NCBI GenBank assembly: GCA_029582165.1
Contig: CM055877.1
Coordinates: 32,705,249-32,769,248, forward strand
Origin: Portulaca oleracea
Lineage: Eukaryota; Streptophyta; Magnoliopsida; Caryophyllales; Portulacaceae
DNA: 64,000 nt
Direction: 5' to 3'
Below, piece by piece: positions 10,661 to 21,749 of this stretch (within the stretch, counting starts at the first letter, position 1; each line of letters opens with the position of its first letter). The position numbers and the translations under genes are program-made. The notes beneath the pieces were generated by a model that saw only the letters and a program-made list of their open reading frames with translations, was not told the DNA's origin and did not search any database.

Positions 10661-13018
10661 TTTTTTTCAATTTTTTTTTGGAAAAACGGATAGTAATTCC
10701 ATTAACAAAACCGAAGGAGCCAAAAACAAGTTGTGCCAGCTGCAACAGCCAAAACAAACAGCACCTGACAGGTTCACCCAAAACACCTACAAACTCCTAA
10801 GCTTTACATCATTACAAATAATATGAATCAAAACTGATATATCCCTAGACTGGCTATTATGGATTCTACAATTCCTCTCATGCCAGACATGGTAGACTAT
10901 ACTAGCAAACATAAAAGCAAGTTGTCTATTATACTGAGTTCTACTAGCAAGCCAAGACCTATAGTCGTCCAACTCAATTTGAAAAGAATAAAAAGCAGAA
11001 CAGACAGATCGAGCCACCTGGATGGAAAAGGAACAAGTGAAGAAGAGATGATCATTTGATTCCGCCTCATTATAGCATAAACATCATCGATTAACCCATG
11101 GAATCCCAAAGAGCTGGAATCAATCCTGAGTTAGTAATCTTCGATTCATAAGCATCCAGAATGTGAAAGTATATTTAGGAATACTCAGTTTATGCCACAC
11201 AAGTGAGTGCCAAGGAACAACCTCACTATGAATTTTCAAATACTGGTACCCCTGTTGAATTGAATACTGGCGACCTTCTTCATTTAGGTCCTTAAAGAGC
11301 CCAAGAAGCTCATCCCGAACCTTCAGCAAGCGTTTCCAATACCAACTCACATTTTGTTTCACTTCACATTCCCAAATATTTTGTCGTCGAAGATAGATAT
11401 GGTGCACCCACTTAACCCAAAGTGATTCCTTTTCCATCATAATCTGCCAAACAAGGACCCCCAAGGCTGCCTTGTTCCAAGCATATGCATCTCTTATATT
11501 CAAACCGCCCTCTTTCTTGGATAAACAACAATGAGACCATGAGATAGGAGGAATTTCCCCCCCCCCCAAAGAAAAGTACGACACAATCGAATAACATCAT
11601 CAATAACACTCGATGGCAATATGAAGATCTGTGCCCAATAGGTGTGAAGAGCCATAAGTACACTGTTAACCAGTTGAACTCTTCCTGTATATGATAACTT
11701 TTTCACCGCCCACCCATTTAAACGTTTAGTCATACTTTCAATCAACAAAGCACAATCATGTCTATTAAGCCTAGTAGGCTTAACCGGTACACCCAAATAT
11801 TTAAAAGGAAGAGAGCCCCTCCTAAAACCAGTATCCTCCAGAATAGATTCAATGCAACCCTCATTCATACCAGCAAAGGTAATATCTGATTTATTCTCAT
11901 TAGGAATCAACCCAGAACAATCAAAGAAATGATTTAAAGTTGATAACAAAATATGAATACTCTTTGAATCACCATGGCAAAAAAGAAGCAAGTCGTCTGC
12001 GAAACAAAGGTGTGTAAGTGACAGCGACTTACAAAATTGATGATGCTTGAACTCAGGATTCATGGAAACTTCTTTAATAGTCTGTCCCAAATATTCCATC
12101 ACAAGCACAAACAGAAGAGGTGATATCGGGTCACCCTGTCTCAAACCACGACTGCTCTTGAAATAGCCAAAGGTACCACCATTGAAAGCTATAGAGAACG
12201 AGGCAGACGATACACATGCCATTATCTAATCAACAAACTTTGTAGGAAAAGTAAGAGCCAAGAGCAAGTTTGTCAAAAAGGACCAATCCACAGTATCATA
12301 TGCTTTTTGTATGTCCACTTTAATCAAGCAGCTAGGAGTCACTCCTTTCCTATTATACACCCTTACCAAATCTTCTGCTATGAGAATATTGTGAAGAATA
12401 GATCTCCTCGCTACAAAAGCAGATTGCTCCTCACTAACAAGAAATGAGAGAACAGATCGCAATCTTGAACAAAGGATTTTTGTGATAACCTTGTACACAA
12501 TATTACAGCAAGAGATAGGCCTCAAATCACTAACCTTCTCGGGATTATTAATTTTTGGAATCAAGGTTAGGAGAGTAGCATTAACCTCCTTTAATAAGCA
12601 CCCAGAAGAAAAGAAGCTCCTCACAGCTCTAATAACATCCGCACTAATAATACTCCAAGCTTTCTTGAAAAAGGTAGCATTAAAACCATATGGACCTGGA
12701 CTTCTCTTCCCATCCATGGAGAAAATAATGTCTCGAATCTCCTTATCAGTAAAAGGAGCCAAGAGAGCCTCAGGATGCTCCCTCGATAGCATATTCCCCC
12801 AGAGAAATGGTAGACCATTTAACTTTGCCAATACAGTCCTTCTTCTTAAAAAAAGTCGCAAAGTGTTCAGCCACAAAAGCACCTATATCCTCATCAGAAT
12901 TGAGATGATTACCATCATAATCACACAAGCTCAAGATCTTATTCTGATAATCCTGTGATTTCAACATAGAATAGAAAAAGGCTGAATTAGAGTCACTATT
13001 TATTTTCAATTTTGATTA
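10661..13018 (-). mobile_element. 5'-truncated LINE with poly(A) tail
   Basis: Minus-strand non-LTR element made of the C-terminal two thirds of ORF2 plus the 3' end. The poly(A) tail appears as T-rich sequence at about 10661-10679, preceded (in sense) by a typical plant LINE 3' end. The 10-mer TAATTTAATT lies directly outside the tail (10651-10660) and again directly outside the truncated 5' end (13019-13028). This fits a target-site duplication and 5' truncation during target-primed insertion. The 10-mer is AT-rich, so chance cannot be fully excluded. Confidence 0.8.
10787..13009 (-). pseudogene. LINE ORF2 fragment (RT and zf-RVT)
   Basis: Reverse transcriptase from just before the finger domain to the C-terminus. 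Markers in order: SDSNSAFF (12995), GKRSPGPYGFNATFF, LRPISCCNIVYKVI, SAFVARRSI, VDIQKAYDTVDW, GLRQGDPISPLLF, the catalytic FADD (about 12005), FKYLGVPVKP, LSYTGRVQLVNSVL, and a zf-RVT-like C-terminal part (SIPKYTFTFWMLMNRRL, and VYHVWHERNCR near 10880). A TAG at 12226-12228 sits where related proteins have Trp. A frameshift coincides with an 11-base C homopolymer at 11557-11567, and another break lies at 11120-11017. The element is inactive. Confidence 0.88.
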
Positions 13019-13299
13019 TAATTTAATTAAAATTTAACTAAATATTTATTTAGTTAAAATATAATTTTAATTTGATTCGATGGTCAATTATTTGTTTATG
13101 AAAATATACAATACATAGAAATCAAAACTAATTAAATATGTTGTTTAGACTTTTCCTAAAACACTTCATATATACAAGTATCAAAGTAAAGGCATTGTTC
13201 TTTAATGACAAATGGTTTATGATACACATTGAAATTATGTTGCAAATAGGACAATGCATAGTTATATGGTTTAGGGTTCCATAAATTAGTCAAACCTAA

Positions 13300-14580
13300 A
13301 TACAATTACTGGTAAACCCAGAAACAGTTTACGTTAACCAATAGATGTATAGGTTAACCAACTTATTTTTCTGGGTAACCTTTGATAATTTTAATCTACT
13401 CTTATATCCAACTATTGTCCCAACATAATTTTTACATATATTCTTGGTAAGTAATTAAGTACTAGGGTACAACATAAGTTATACTTTAGGCTAATAAACC
13501 GTAAACCCAAAACCATAACTCCTAAACATCCATACCATGGGCGGTTAACCCACTAAAGGTTCATGTTAACCTGGACACTTCTGTGTTAATGACTCACTTG
13601 TCTGGATTAACATTCCCTGTTTTAAACCCTAAACCCTAACTCCTAAACATCCACACCATGGGCGGTTAACCCACTAAAATTTCAAGTTACCCTGGTCGCT
13701 TTCGGGTTAACTAACTTAAGTATCAGGGTTAACCTTCTCTGTTATAAACCCTAAACCTTAACTCCTAAACATCCACACCATGGGCGGTTAACCCACTAAA
13801 AGTTTAGATTAACCTGGCCCCTTCCGGATTAACCGCCTTAATTGTCTGAGTAACCTTCCCTATTATAAACCATAAACCCTAACTTTTGAACGCCCACACT
13901 ATGGGCGGTTAACCCACTAAAAGTTCAGGTTAACCTAGTCACTTTGGGGTTAACCGCCTTAATTATCATGATTAACCTTCCCCGTTATAAACCCTAAACG
14001 TCCACACCATGGGCGGTTAACCCACTAAAAGTTCAGGTTAACGTGGTCACTTCTGGGTTAACCGCCTAAATTATTAGGGTTTACCTTCCCTGTCATAAAC
14101 CCTAAACCCTAACTCCTAAACATCCACACCATGGGAGGTTAACCCACTAAAAGTTCAGGTTAACCTGGTCACTTCTGGGTTAACCGACTTAAATATTAGG
14201 GTTAACCTTCCATGTACTTAAGGTTTCCTTGGTTGGTAATTAAGAACTATTGTACACCAAAAGTTTTGCTTTAGGGTTATTAACCGGAAATCCTAACTAG
14301 TAAACATCGACACCATGGGCGGTTGACCCACTAAAAATTGCAGGTGAACCTGGTAACAACTGGGTTAACCGACTGACTTCTCAGGGTCAACCATACATGT
14401 ACTTAGGGTTTCCTTTATCCAACCATATTCCCAACATAAAATTTACATATTTCTTTCGCAATTAATTAAGTACAACTACATAAGTCTCGATGCATTGATT
14501 GTTATTCCACATATAGTTTACGTTAATCTATAGTGATTTTGGTTAACCGCCCATGCTTGTGGGTTAACGCCATCATTATA
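13300..14580. repeat. Tandem array, about 121-bp unit, GGTTAACC-rich
   Basis: Seven imperfect units anchored on CCATGGGCGGTTAACCCAC start near 13535, 13656, 13778, 13899, 14007, 14129 and 14313. Spacing is 121, 122, 121, 108, 122 and 184 bases. Each unit holds several TTAACC/GGTTAA motifs, and most carry a short telomere-like stretch (AAACCCTAAACCCTAA). Looser TTAACC-bearing sequence extends on both sides. The motif vocabulary is shared with the arrays at 17085, 23820 and 46985, although the unit length differs. Confidence 0.85.
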
Positions 14581-15289
14581 ATAGACTTATAATGGTGTGT
14601 AATTGTTGACATTAATTGTTGACATTAGTCTGGTTGAGTGTTTAAGGCGTTTGCAATGACTACTTCTTATGCTGACATGACGTTGAAATGTAGTTACTGT
14701 TGTACTTGAATTTAATAGGGAAGGGGGAAAGATGTGTTTTGATGTAATTATTTTTGCCAATATTTAGGGATTGAATTGTGAAAAGTGGACAACATATTAC
14801 ATGAATTACGCGACACCGGAAGCATGGATTATAACCCATGTACAGTTCATTTTAACCCAGTTAATATATGTGGTTTTCATCACATGGACAAAGCATTGTC
14901 TTAATTTTGTAGTGTACTTATGTAGTTAAAAGTTAATTTAAAGTGCACCAAAACAAGATTAAACTATTCATTTCATTACACACATCAAAATAATTACATA
15001 ATCCCATTACTACAACATTACTTCATTGCATTGGAAATTATATGTTCCCCCAAAATATGCAAACATACTACAAACAAGGACCAAACGAAATAAACCCTAA
15101 ACATAGATTTTGATAAAATATTAACCACTGACAATGACAACAAAACTTATCAGCGCCCCCATGTACGACCCACCAAAAGACCCCCTAATTACAAACCCTA
15201 ACCTTCAATTGTCCTTAAAGAGCGACGGTGTTCGCCGATTTGAGTGACCACTTTTTGTTATGCACCCACCATTAGGCATGGTTGAACTT
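14581..15289. other. Spacer between repeat array and P1 ORF
   Basis: AT-rich sequence with scattered TTAACC motifs (to about 14870). The part from about 14950 resembles 19240-19440 and 32690-32900, where it also lies directly before the end of the P-family ORF. No separate gene is seen. Confidence 0.4.
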
Positions 15290-15744
15290 CTAGTCTGCAA
15301 CAGAGGTGGCCAACTCTTCCGCGCCTACACGGGTGAGCAGCCCAAGACGGAGTCTGTCGCCAAGACAATAAATGAGGAACATCATTGGAACTATCCAAGG
15401 TTTTCCCACGTCGTTTGCAATGCATTCGAATGTGTACCGGTCGAACATGGGACAAATTAAATCCCAGTTGTCCGGTAGTGGCCATGGCAAGATAGGTTGT
15501 TCATAATTTGGGAGGGCTTCGAGTTGGCACTTGAAAAGTTGAAATTTGACCCCTATGAAAAACCTAGAGAGTACATCCTAGTCCCTCCTCACAAGGGCGT
15601 CCGTCAACTGTCCGGCAACAATCTCAGAAATTAGTTTGAATTTCTGGGATTCATAAATGAGATCTGAGTAGAACATACATCCTTCGCCCATGCTTCGTTG
15701 AGCACTGGGGCATACATCCTCCAATCATAAGGAAGGTTGTTCAT
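15290..15744 (-). pseudogene. P-family ORF, copy 1 (unknown function)
   Basis: Minus-strand relic of an ORF found three times in this window (also 19452-19991 and 32937-33399). It starts MNNLPYDWRMYAP at 15744. A frameshift after about 37 residues and a stop near 15570 break it. The rest reads LPDNWDLICPMF and GKPWIVPMMFLIYCLGDRLR, aligning with FPYSATICPHF and NKPWIVQMMFVIKTI of copy 2. I do not recognise the domain. It has no obvious zinc ligands, transmembrane segment or catalytic signature. It is the most diverged copy. In all three cases a TTAACC-rich array lies to the left. Confidence 0.6.
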
Positions 15745-17084
15745 TTTTTTTTGGTTGCATGGAGTAGGTTTGTGTGTAGGGTACGTGAAGGAAGAGAAGG
15801 GGTTTTGGGGTAAGAAATGAAATTGGTTACAATGGTTAATGTCTTGGCAGGATTTGGAGGGGAAGGGTGGTTATATAGAGGGCAACAGAACATTCTCGAA
15901 AATAACTTTCTCCGTACAGTTTAATTACACCAATTACATGTGGCAATTAACAAAAGTGAAGTTGTGTTGTTCATAATTGAATATCCTTTAAAATTCCAAC
16001 GCTTGGAAGAATGACCTTACCCATAGTGAAGAGTGAACAAATTGTTACATATTCCCAGGCAATTAAGAACTGTTTGATTTAAAGTTTAATTCATTTAATC
16101 CAATTTCACGTATATCTATTTGATAATGTCATGTCACGTAAACTTGATTTCAATTTCATGCAGAAAGTAACACAAAAAATCATATTTTACACATAATACA
16201 ACCCACATGAACATAAAGTTGTAGTGAGTTTTAGTTTTAATAATTGTAAATGTGTTGGGAAAGGAGTTGGTAGATAAAGTTTAACTTTTCATTAAAAGAT
16301 AAATTAAAATTGACGAAGTAGATTGTGGTGAGTTGTGTTATTTAGGCTATCAGCAATGGTGTTCAAAAACACCAAGAATGGAGGAGAGAGAATGGAAAAA
16401 AAGGAAAAAAATATAAAAAGGAATACTTGGGTATGGCGAGCGTTGGTGAGAATGCAGGAGAGAGTAAAAAGTGAAGGAAGGAAAAAATTTGGGGAAAAAA
16501 TAGAGCATTTGATTCAATTGGAGCAGTTGCAGTCATGAACTTGGCAACACGCGCTGGAAATAGAGTCCCTCGCCTCAACTGGCGGCCCCCCACAGCTGAC
16601 ACAACCTTAATTAATTTATTTTGTTTTCTTTTTCCTTTTTTCCCTTTTTTTGTTTTGTTTCCCTTGTTTTTCATTTCGTTAGTATTCCAATCTAACTCCT
16701 CTAAAAAAAATTTTCAACTTTTTGGCTTTCTTTTGTTTCTTATTTATTTATTTTTTGGTTCCTTTTGTTTTTCAATGAATGAAATATTTTGGTAATTGAT
16801 TTTGTAAAATATTTTATTTAAATTTGCTGTAAAATTTTAATTAAGGTTTTAGGGTTTAGATTTTTGTAAAAATAATTTTTAGCCAAAACTGATTAACTTA
16901 AAATTAGTTACTTTTAAAAAATCAAATATTATATTTATCTATTATGAGAATTTCTAAATTAGTTGTTATTTTAGACATAGTTGTATGATAAACTTTTTGT
17001 AATATTTTATCTTCTATTTTATATTTATATTTAATATGTGAATTATTATGGAATGGATGTCCTGAAAACCTTAAAATTCAAAAC
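15745..17084. other. Spacer with dispersed repeat, no gene seen
   Basis: 16040-16230 is similar to 20510-20700 (both contain CAATTTAAGAACTGTTTGAT-like text and TTTCATGCAGAAAGTAACA), which lies at the same place relative to P-family copy 2. 16360-16500 is GA-rich. Short frames at 16335-16795 are low-complexity and unconvincing as genes. Confidence 0.45.
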
Positions 17085-17885
17085 CCAAAACTTGATTTAA
17101 GGTTAAACCATAATAATGATTCAGTTAACCTAGATATAACTTGGTTAACATGAACTATGTATGGGTTAACCGCCCAAATTGAAGTACATTCAAGGTTAGC
17201 CAAGAAGAATACGTCGGTTAACCTGAATATTATTTGGTTAACATGAAGTATAGCTGGGTTAACCTCCGAAGTTGTGGATGTTTAGTACTTTATGTTAGTA
17301 TCATAACCCATAAGGCATACATTGATAACCATAAAGCGTGATTTATGTAGTTGTATTTTAGAACTTACCAATTTCAGTATGAAAATGTTATCTTCAAACA
17401 ATGGTTATGAGTAGGTGAACTCCATTGAAAATTAACCCATAAAAATGAGGTGGTTATCCCAGAAATAACTTGGTTAATATGATATATGTATGGGGTTACC
17501 GCCCAAGTTGAAGTACATTTACGGTTAACCAAGAAGAATGCGGAGGTTAACGCGTAAATGACTTGGTTAACATGAAGTATAGCTAGGTTAACATCGCAAG
17601 TTGTTGATGTTTACTACTTTATGTTAGCATCATAACGCATAGGCATGCATTGATAACCCTAAAGCGTAATTTATGTAGTTGTACTTTAGAACTTACCAAC
17701 TTCAGTATGCAAACCTTATGTTCAAACATTGGTTATGAGTAGGTGAACTTCATTGCATGTTAATCTAGAAGAATAAAGTGGTTTATCCAAACATATCATG
17801 GTTAACATGTGCTTGTTTTGGGTTAACCATTCATGGTGTTCATGTTGATTACTTCATATTACCATGAAACCCAAATTGCAGTAAA
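17085..17885. repeat. GGTTAACC-rich array, about 320-bp unit
   Basis: Two and a half imperfect units. The anchor ATTTCAGTATG plus ATGAGTAGGTGAAC occurs near 17380 and 17700. Within units, short modules of the form TTGGTTAACATGAA ... GGGTTAACC repeat several times. Clearly homologous to 23820-24640 and 46985-47470. It ends just before the sequence into which Cassandra inserted. Confidence 0.8.
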
Positions 17886-18011
17886 TAACAATTGAAACAT
17901 AGGAAAAATATAGGCATAACAAAATTGTTCATATATTAACAAATCCAATGTTAATAAGAAATGTATTGAATCCACACCTAATCCAAACATAATCCAAACA
18001 GAATAAGATAT

Positions 18012-18306
18012 TGTAACGCCCCGGCCCCTCCCGGGCCGCGGACATTACCGAGAACGACTTCAAAGATCACTGACTGGCCCCACAAATCACCACGAGTCTT
18101 TCCAGCGTGCTTCGTCCTTGCTCACACGTTGCATGGGAAAACATCCTAAGAGGTCACCCATCCTTTGACTACTCCCAGCCAAGCACGCTTAACTGAGGAG
18201 TTACCAACGGATGAGCTACCATAAAAGAAGGTGCAACTTGGTGATATAAGTAGTCATTTCAATCCTTTTAGGCAACACTTTAACCACACATAACCGGGGT
18301 ATTACA
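18012..18306 (-). repeat. Cassandra LTR, left (3' LTR of the array)
   Basis: Starts TGTAACGCCCCGG and ends GGGGTATTACA on the plus strand. The middle (about 18150-18225) on the minus strand is derived from 5S rRNA: GTTAAGCGTGCTTGG, GAGTAGT and GGATGGGTGACC match the internal promoter half of plant 5S genes. The 5S part may still bind TFIIIA/TFIIIC; this is inferred. Confidence 0.88.
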
Positions 18307-18427
18307 GTCACCCCCACTTAAGCGCACAACGTCCTCGTTGTGCCACAATCCAATCCAGAATCTTTGCCCCGCTAGGTGACTGCCCATGGCTCTCCTGTCC
18401 ACTGGCGCTACTCACGGTCGCGGGTCG

Positions 18428-18439
18428 GCTCTGATACCA
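18428..18439 (-). promoter_or_regulatory. Primer-binding site (initiator Met-tRNA) of Cassandra, left unit
   Basis: The minus strand reads TGGTATCAGAGC two bases inside the middle LTR. This is the standard plant tRNA-iMet primer site. The same 12-mer is at 18858-18869 for the right unit. Confidence 0.9.
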
Positions 18440-18441
18440 TC

Positions 18442-18736
18442 TGTTACGCCCCGGCCCCCTCCTGGGCCGCGGACATTACCGATAACTGCTTCAAGGATCG
18501 CTGACTGGCCCCACAAATCACCACAAGTCTTTCCAGCGTGCTTCGTACTCGCTCACACGCTGCCTGGGAAAACTTCCCAAGAGGTCACCCATCCTTTGAC
18601 TACTCCCAGCCAAGCATGCTTAACTGAGGAGTTCCCAACGAATGAGCTACCATAAAAGAAGGTGCACCTTGGTGATATAAGTAGTCATTTCAATCCTTTT
18701 TAAGACACACTTTAACCACATATCTGGGGTATTACA
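18442..18736 (-). repeat. Cassandra LTR, middle (shared)
   Basis: Same 295-bp length and ends (TGTTACGCCCC ... GGGGTATTACA). It serves as the 5' LTR of the left unit and the 3' LTR of the right unit. The 5S-derived segment lies at about 18580-18655. Its substitutions relative to the outer LTRs are scattered. Confidence 0.88.
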
Positions 18737-18857
18737 GTCATCCCCACTTAAGCGCACAACGTCCTCGTTGTGCCACTATCCAATCCAGAATCTTTGCCCC
18801 GCTAGGTGACTGCCCATGGCTCTCCCGTCCACTGGCGCAGCTCACGGTCGCGGGTCG

Positions 18858-18869
18858 GCTCTGATACCA
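18858..18869 (-). promoter_or_regulatory. Primer-binding site (initiator Met-tRNA) of Cassandra, right unit
   Basis: TGGTATCAGAGC on the minus strand, two bases inside the right LTR and identical to the left unit's site. This supports a functional-element origin for both internal domains. Confidence 0.9.
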
Positions 18870-18871
18870 TC

Positions 18872-19166
18872 TGTAACGCACCGGCCCCTCCCGGGCCGCT
18901 GACATTACCGAGAACGACTTCAAGGATCACTGACTGGCCCCACAAATCACCACGAGTCTTTCCTGCGTGCTTCGTCCTCGCTCACACGCTGCCTGGGAAA
19001 ACTTCCCAGGAGGTCACCCATCCTTTGACTACTCCTAGCCAAGCACACTTAACTGAGGAGTTCCCAACGGATGAGCTACCATAAAAGAAGGTGCACCTTG
19101 GTGATATAAGTAGTCATTTCAATCCTTTTAAGCCACACTTTAACAACACATAACCGGGGTATTACA
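18872..19166 (-). repeat. Cassandra LTR, right (5' LTR of the array)
   Basis: Third 295-bp copy (TGTAACGCACCGG ... GGGGTATTACA), followed by the GATAT duplication. The 5S-derived segment lies at about 19010-19085. Overall it is closer to the left LTR in its first 60 bases. Confidence 0.88.
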
Positions 19167-19451
19167 GATATGGTGTGCAAGATAAGCGGTGTTATGTACT
19201 GCTATTAGAGATTTGTTAAGAAAGCGTAATATCAACCATTAATTAATATAGACATAATGCATTACATAACACTTGAAGCATATGAAAAACCTAGACATAA
19301 GGAAGTTGTCCATACATTACATAACATAATCAAAATATAGGCAAAACTAAAGACAAACTACCCCAGCCATTAATTTCACAGCAAAAACACATGATGAAAA
19401 ACATTTAATGGTTCATGCTTTCCTCCTTTAGGACCCCCTTACAGTTGTTAA

Positions 19452-19991
19452 TCAAATTTGAGCAATGTAGAAGTCACTGTTGGCAACTTTCGTTGCCATG
19501 TCCTGTGCATCATCATGTTTTATCAACTTATGGCGAAGACCCACAGCGATTGTTTTGATGACGAACATCATCTGAACAATCCAAGGTTTGTTGTTCCTCA
19601 CAGCAATGTCGGTGAACATCAACAGATTGAAATGGGGGCATATGGTTGCCGAGTAAGGGAAAAGTGGCAACGGCGGCCTGATTGTAGCATACTCAGGGAG
19701 ATTATCCAGTTCAGCAAGTAATAACGGCAGCTTCACCCCTTCAAACCAACCTCTCATGTACACCCACTGTCTCCCATGGATACAAAATATTATATCATTT
19801 AGAACTGGTCCCTCTTCCACTAACTTGTGTTTCCGGGCTTCTGAGACAACATCTTCGTAAAACATCTTTAGCAGGTGGTAAGGATCACCCATGTTTTCGA
19901 CATCCTCCGCAGTATGGTCCTCGTTTAGGCAAGGGGCATAAAGGCGTCAATCATATGGTATGAGTGACATTGGTTTGACAATGTCATTCAT
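19452..19991 (-). pseudogene. P-family ORF, copy 2 (unknown function), best preserved
   Basis: Minus-strand frame from ATG at 19991 to the stop at 19452, 179 codons, broken only by a TGA at 19949-19947. Copies 1 and 3 have Trp (TGG) at that position, so the stop is a G-to-A change. Notable segments: RLYAPCLNEDH, HLLKMFYEDVVSEARKHKL, GRQWVYMRGWFEGVKLPLLL and NKPWIVQMMFVIKTI. The protein is rich in aromatic residues and looks globular. I do not recognise the family. The internal ATG at 19892 would give 146 residues uninterrupted. Its neighbours are a TTAACC array and Cassandra on the left, and a dispersed repeat and a chimeric ORF on the right. Confidence 0.6.
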
Positions 19992-20329
19992 TTAGCTTTG
20001 ATGAACGCCACTTGCAGATGCGCTGGAATTCGGATTTGCCATTGATGAAGATGAGAGGGAATTCGAATTGAGAGTGACAACTGTATTTCTTAATTTATAT
20101 AGCGGTGAAGGTTTAGGGTAAAGTAAGAAACTGAATATATAACCGTATTAATGGATCCGAAAGTATGGTTAACTTTAGACGGAACTGTTTTCGATGAAAG
20201 TAACGATACGATAGGAAGAGGGCTGGACGTGCCACTTGTTCTGCATGAAATGACATGCATTCTAACAGTCCCATCAATTACATGCATACTCGTCATACTC
20301 AATCACTTTACATGATTTGTATAAATTAT

Positions 20330-20710
20330 TTTTTTTTACTTTAAGTTTTAAAAAACATGAAACAAAATTAAGCATATTAATTAATCAAATTATTTACACA
20401 TAATATTGTTATTAATATTGCGTGGTCATAACGATAGACACACTAAACCTGATACTAAATTAAACATATTAACTTTCCATTCATTGATCAATATGTTTAC
20501 GAAATAGGTTACATATTCCAAGGCAATTATGAACTGTTTGATTTAAAGTTAAATTCATTTAATCCAAAATCACGTATATGTCTTTCTATTGTCATGTCAT
20601 AGTAAATAGTGGAAAACTTGGTTTCGGTTTCATGCAGAAAGTAACATAGTAAAAGCATATTTTACACATGAAAATACAGCCCATGTGAATATGGTGTTGG
20701 ACCCATGATT
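20330..20710. repeat. Dispersed repeat shared with 33420-33600 and 16040-16230
   Basis: 20340-20515 resembles 33420-33600 (both have AATTAAGCATATTAA and ACACACTAAACCTGA), and 20510-20700 resembles 16040-16230. In each case the repeat lies just upstream (to the right) of a P-family ORF. It is therefore part of a larger repeated module rather than a free-standing repeat. Confidence 0.7.
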
Positions 20711-20804
20711 TTTGGTGGATTCATTTTCCACTGGATGAAACTAACACATGGACGTCATGCAATGGTGTTCACTTTCCTAACATAGCATTCTAACTGGACT
20801 GCAT

Positions 20805-21749
20805 ATGGTTCCTTTTATATGTATAACCTCTTCACACCATATCCATCCAATCACCAGTCTTTTTTCATACATTATGGAGATACCACAAAATCATTCTTAC
20901 ATCTTAGTTGGATGGGTTGTATGTTCTACATTTCACCCACTTGACAATTTAACGTTAAAAGTATTTATGGATTTTCCATGTCGCTTTTGGTCTGATTTCA
21001 GTGAATCAGATCAGGAACGGTTTATCAATCTCAAATGTCAGTTGCCTTATGGTAGAATTGTGCCTGGTCAAATACCACAAGTTATTGAATTCGATGAGAA
21101 TTGGTCAGCGTCCAGAAAACAGGCCTGTTTTGATGATGGCCGGAGGTGCTTCCGGCTTGAACATGTTTTTGAGGAAGATGACATGGTCAAAACATTTGAT
21201 ATTGAGCCGGTCCCAACGGTCATATACATTCCTCAATTGAGGATGACACTAACTTCTGCCTACCAGGAAGTTAACTACTGCGGATGGATAGACAACACAT
21301 ACATGTTCTATCTCCCACCTGGTCGCACTATGGGTCAGTTATGCATTTCCCTCATCCCCAATGAGCAACTCAATGGAGTAGTGTACAATGTCAGAGGCAA
21401 AATGGTTCCTTCATCTCCCGATTCACCAAAAGAAAAACACCGGATTTATTGTGCCCAGGTTCCAATTTTTATATGGAATTGCAGAGGTGTGGCCCGTGCA
21501 TCTTTTAGGCCTAACTTGCACACTATTATGCAACTAAGTGAAGCGTCTGTCATCATAGCAACGGAAATAAGGGTTAGTGGTTCAAACATTGTTGAATTAT
21601 TGAGTTATATTAAAAGCATTGACTTCTATTGTGTGAATGCTATTGGATTTGTGGGTGGTATGGCAATAATTTGGGATCCGGCAAAAGTATATGCGGCCGT
21701 GACTGTTTTAGATGACACTGAGCTTTGCTTTGTCGTTAAGGTAATTTAA
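20805..21749 (+). CDS. Chimeric ORF: unknown domain fused to LINE-type endonuclease N-terminus
   Basis: 314 codons uninterrupted; the likelier start is the Met at 20874 (MEIPQNHSY). Residues about 24-225 are an unrecognised globular region (FPCRFWSDFSESDQERF, VNYCGWIDNTYMFYLPPG). Residues about 226-314 resemble the start of a plant LINE endonuclease: FIWNCRGVARASFRPNL, then VIIATEIRV with the E of the active site, then GFVGGMAIIWD. The rest of the endonuclease (GDFN, SDH) and any RT are absent. The frame ends at GTTAAGGTAATTTAA, where AAG|GTAATT could be a splice donor, so the gene may continue. It could be a transduplicated gene piece inside a MULE-like element. Function unknown. Confidence 0.5.
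   Translation: MVPFICITSSHHIHPITSLFSYIMEIPQNHSYILVGWVVCSTFHPLDNLTLKVFMDFPCRFWSDFSESDQERFINLKCQLPYGRIVPGQIPQVIEFDENWSASRKQACFDDGRRCFRLEHVFEEDDMVKTFDIEPVPTVIYIPQLRMTLTSAYQEVNYCGWIDNTYMFYLPPGRTMGQLCISLIPNEQLNGVVYNVRGKMVPSSPDSPKEKHRIYCAQVPIFIWNCRGVARASFRPNLHTIMQLSEASVIIATEIRVSGSNIVELLSYIKSIDFYCVNAIGFVGGMAIIWDPAKVYAAVTVLDDTELCFVVKVI

Larger units (their letters stand above)
18012..19166 (-). mobile_element. Tandem Cassandra TRIM (LTR-int-LTR-int-LTR)
   Basis: Two Cassandra-type terminal-repeat retrotransposons in miniature share a middle LTR. There are three LTRs of 295 bp each (18012-18306, 18442-18736, 18872-19166) and two internal domains of 135 bp each (18307-18441, 18737-18871). The whole is flanked by the 5-bp target duplication GATAT (18007-18011 and 19167-19171). 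Orientation is minus: an initiator-Met-tRNA primer site follows the right-hand LTR of each unit, and a purine-rich tract precedes the left-hand one. Nothing is coded; such elements depend on proteins of other LTR elements. Carrying a 5S rRNA-derived segment in the LTR is the defining mark of Cassandra. Confidence 0.92.

Noticed and set aside
18386..19084. Frames rich in Pro and Ser over the Cassandra array
   Set aside because: Cassandra is non-coding; the frames span LTR/internal borders and repeat with the LTRs.
18012..19166. Cluster of genuine 5S rRNA genes
   Set aside because: Only part of each 5S sequence is present, embedded in 295-bp LTRs with primer sites, a purine tract and TSD, so this is Cassandra.
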